Source of the DNA: Bordetella parapertussis
Lineage (GTDB): Bacteria; Pseudomonadota; Gammaproteobacteria; Burkholderiales; Burkholderiaceae_B
Length of the DNA stretch: 8,345 nt
Reading direction: 5' to 3'
Assembly (NCBI GenBank): GCA_945882005.1
Contig: CAMCWG010000123.1
Location: forward strand, 1 to 8,345
The notes under the pieces are model-generated. The model was not told the DNA's origin. It saw only the letters and a program-made list of their open reading frames with translations, and searched no databases. The first letter of the stretch is position 1. Every line of letters starts with the position of its first letter. This document shows positions 6,560 to 8,345 of this stretch, in pieces. The translations under genes were made by a program, and so were the position numbers.

Positions 6560-7564
6560 CTAAACCTGCATGGGCCAGCCTTGGACCACGCCATGGCAGG
6601 CGATCTCAACGCCTTTGAAGTTCTGTGTCGGCGGAGACTCTGACTTGCAGAGCTCGCGCGCAAAGGGGCACCGTGGATGAAACGTGCAGCCGGTTGGTGG
6701 ATTTAGGGGATTAGGAACTTCACCCGCAACGGGAGTGCGCGAACCACCCTGTCCAGTCATATCCGGAATCGCTGACAACAACATCCGCGTGTACGGATGT
6801 TTGGGATCCGCGAATAATGTATCCCGATCCGCAATTTCGACAATACGCCCCAGATACATCACACCCACCCGATCCGCCACATGATGCACGACCGCGAGAT
6901 TGTGTGAGATAAACAGATAGGTCAGACCCAGATTACGTTGCAAGTCCTTCATGATGTTCAGGACCTGAGCCTGAACCGAGACATCAAGTGCAGACGTAGG
7001 CTCGTCACACACCAAAAATTCTGGGTTGACTGCCAGAGCGCGTGCAATTGATATACGTTGGCGTTGACCACCGGAAAATTGATGCGGAAATCTGCTTTTG
7101 TCCGAGGGATGCAAACCAACTTGTGTCAGCAAAGCATCAACACGCGCCTCGCGTTCAGCAGGAGTTAGTGTCGTGTGCGCAAGTATCGGCTCAGCGATGA
7201 TCCGCCCCACGCGCCAGCGCGGATTCAGACTCGCGTACGGATCCTGAAAAATCATCTGCAACCGCTTGCGCAGGGCCAGGCCACCACGCCCTTGCATATT
7301 TGAAAGCGGCTGTCCGTCAAACAAAATGCTTCCCTGTGTCAAGGGATACAGGCCGACCAACAACCGCGCAATGGTCGACTTGCCGCAACCAGACTCACCG
7401 ACCAAGGCCAGGGTCTCGCCTTTACGAATCGTGAACGACACACCATCGACTGCACGCAAGAGCGTACGCGGCTTGCGCGATAAGACTCGCTCCAGCCAAG
7501 GTGCCGACACATCAAACCAACGCGCAGCATCTTTGACTTCCACCAAGGCTCGCTGAGTGGTCAT
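6560..7564 (-). CDS. Dipeptide/oligopeptide ABC transporter ATP-binding protein, DppF/OppF type
   Basis: Cytoplasmic ATPase subunit that, paired with the DppD/OppD-type subunit upstream, powers import of a peptide or related solute through two permeases. The 334-residue product has Walker A GESGCGKST at 56-64, Q-loop FQDPYASLNPR at 106-116 (typical of the peptide/nickel family), signature FSGGQRQR at 163-170, Walker B LVCDEPTSALD at 184-194 and switch His221. The C-terminal oligopeptide-transporter extension includes HPYTRMLL at 256-263 and a Cys-X5-Cys-X6-Cys-X16-Cys motif (Cys293, 299, 306, 323). I chose the ATG at 7564, which overlaps the upstream stop (ATGA) and follows AGGAGG at 7574-7569. 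A longer frame to 7645 would run back through the partner gene and is not needed. The substrate (dipeptide, oligopeptide, glutathione or nickel) cannot be told because permease and binding-protein genes are not visible. Confidence 0.95.
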   Translation of the reverse strand: MTTQRALVEVKDAARWFDVSAPWLERVLSRKPRTLLRAVDGVSFTIRKGETLALVGESGCGKSTIARLLVGLYPLTQGSILFDGQPLSNMQGRGGLALRKRLQMIFQDPYASLNPRWRVGRIIAEPILAHTTLTPAEREARVDALLTQVGLHPSDKSRFPHQFSGGQRQRISIARALAVNPEFLVCDEPTSALDVSVQAQVLNIMKDLQRNLGLTYLFISHNLAVVHHVADRVGVMYLGRIVEIADRDTLFADPKHPYTRMLLSAIPDMTGQGGSRTPVAGEVPNPLNPPTGCTFHPRCPFARELCKSESPPTQNFKGVEIACHGVVQGWPMQV

Positions 7565-8345
7565 GCAACCTCCTGCGCTGGATGGAGCCAGCATGCGGCG
7601 TGGGATGTTCCCAACTGTTGCAATTCTGGACGCTCTACGCGACAACGATCCATAACTTTAGGACAACGAGGATTAAACGCACAGCCAGGCGGAATCGCCG
7701 TCAGTCTAGGCATGCTGCCATCGATTTGCACTAACCGTTCGACATGCTGATGAATCGATGGAATAGAGCCCATCAAACCAACCGAGTAAGGATGCCGCGG
7801 GGAATGAATCACATCGCGCACTTTACCGATCTCAGCAACGCGGCCCGCATACATGACGACCACGCGATCTGCTGTTTCTGCGATCACACCCATGTCGTGG
7901 GTGATTAGCATGACCGCCGCACCTTGCTCGCGACACATCTTTTTTAGTAGTTCAATAATCTGGGCCTGAATCGATACGTCGAGTGCCGTCGTCGGTTCGT
8001 CCGCAACAATCAACTTCGGCTGGGCAGCCAGGGCCAAGGCGATCACGACGCGCTGGCGCATGCCACCTGAAAACTGATGAGGATAGTGATCAATGCGTTC
8101 GCGTGCTGCAGGGATTCCGGTTGACTCCAGCAATTCAATCGCACGGTTACGCGCCTGCGCCCAAGTCATCGGCAAATGCGTCACAATCGTCTCGGCAATC
8201 TGGTGACCAACGGTATACAGTGGATTCAGGGATGTGAGCGGATCCTGGAAAATTGCTCCGATCTCACGACCACGAATACGCCGCATCTCTTCATCAGGAA
8301 GTTGATCGATGCGCCTTCCTTCCAGCAGGATCTGGCCTCCAGAAA
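7561..8345 (-). CDS. Dipeptide/oligopeptide ABC transporter ATP-binding protein, DppD/OppD type (5' end missing)
   Basis: First of the two ATPase subunits of the importer, partial at the window edge. The frame stays open upstream of the Met codon at 8286 to the edge. The 19 codons there ([16 protein letters not shown] onward) match the region after Walker A in DppD, so that Met is internal and about 60-65 N-terminal residues, including Walker A, lie outside. Counting from the Met at 8286, the visible part has Q-loop [10 protein letters not shown] at 13-22, signature FSGGMRQR at 72-79, Walker [13 protein letters not shown] at 92-103, switch His130 and a C-terminal Cys-X5-Cys-X6-Cys-X16-Cys motif (Cys202, 208, 215, 232). 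FSGGM in place of FSGGQ is the usual difference between the D-type and F-type subunits. Its stop overlaps the start of the F-type gene. Confidence 0.95.
   Translation of the reverse strand, partial: SGGQILLEGRRIDQLPDEEMRRIRGREIGAIFQDPLTSLNPLYTVGHQIAETIVTHLPMTWAQARNRAIELLESTGIPAARERIDHYPHQFSGGMRQRVVIALALAAQPKLIVADEPTTALDVSIQAQIIELLKKMCREQGAAVMLITHDMGVIAETADRVVVMYAGRVAEIGKVRDVIHSPRHPYSVGLMGSIPSIHQHVERLVQIDGSMPRLTAIPPGCAFNPRCPKVMDRCRVERPELQQLGTSHAACWLHPAQEVA
7569..7574 (-). promoter_or_regulatory. Ribosome binding site of the DppF/OppF-like gene
   Basis: AGGAGG on the - strand, a full anti-Shine-Dalgarno match, ends four bases before the ATG at 7564 (AGGAGGTTGCATGA). It lies inside the last codons of the DppD-like gene. 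It settles the start of the downstream gene and, with the ATGA overlap, indicates translational coupling that yields the two ATPases in similar amounts. Confidence 0.85.

Noticed and set aside
7565..7645. N-terminal extension of the DppF-like gene to a Met codon at 7645
   Set aside because: The extension overlaps the DppD-like gene's conserved cysteine domain in another frame. The ATG at 7564 has a full AGGAGG and the usual ATGA overlap.
8284..8286. Met codon at 8286 as the true start of the DppD-like gene
   Set aside because: The upstream 19 codons remain open and match the conserved DppD sequence before this point, so the gene continues beyond the window.

Overview
The window reads as ordinary chromosomal DNA of a Gram-negative betaproteobacterium. 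Order Burkholderiales is likely, and the GlnRS sequence fits what I remember of the Alcaligenaceae, though I could not search for it. Base composition looks moderately GC-rich by eye. Coding density is very high. There are no tRNA or rRNA genes, insertion sequences, CRISPR arrays or phage genes, and no convincing rho-independent terminator.

Layout. Bases 68-3811 on the + strand carry glnS (glutaminyl-tRNA synthetase) and then minC, minD and minE, the complete Min system that places the division septum. The gaps are short: 33 bases for glnS-minC, 52 for minC-minD, and a one-base overlap for minD-minE. On the - strand, bases 3808-5918 carry ettA (ABC-F translational throttle) followed two bases later by a small hotdog-fold acyl-CoA thioesterase. 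The thioesterase converges on minE and overlaps it by four bases. Divergent from ettA, at 6041-6547 on the + strand, is a 168-residue acidic protein that I do not recognise. It converges, 12 bases apart, on a - strand pair of ATP-binding subunits of a Dpp/Opp-type ABC importer. The DppF/OppF-like subunit (6560-7564) is complete. The DppD/OppD-like subunit (7561-8345) loses its N-terminus at the window edge. The two overlap by four bases (ATGA).

How the genes work together. MinC inhibits FtsZ, MinD recruits MinC to the membrane, and MinE drives the oscillation. GlnRS and EttA both serve translation. The two importer ATPases would pair to power uptake of a peptide or similar small solute through permeases encoded outside the window.

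I see no evidence for an undescribed multi-gene system. The items most worth a second look are the unknown acidic protein, the conflicting initiation signals in front of minC, the long acidic linker in MinC, and the identical four-cysteine motif in both importer ATPases.
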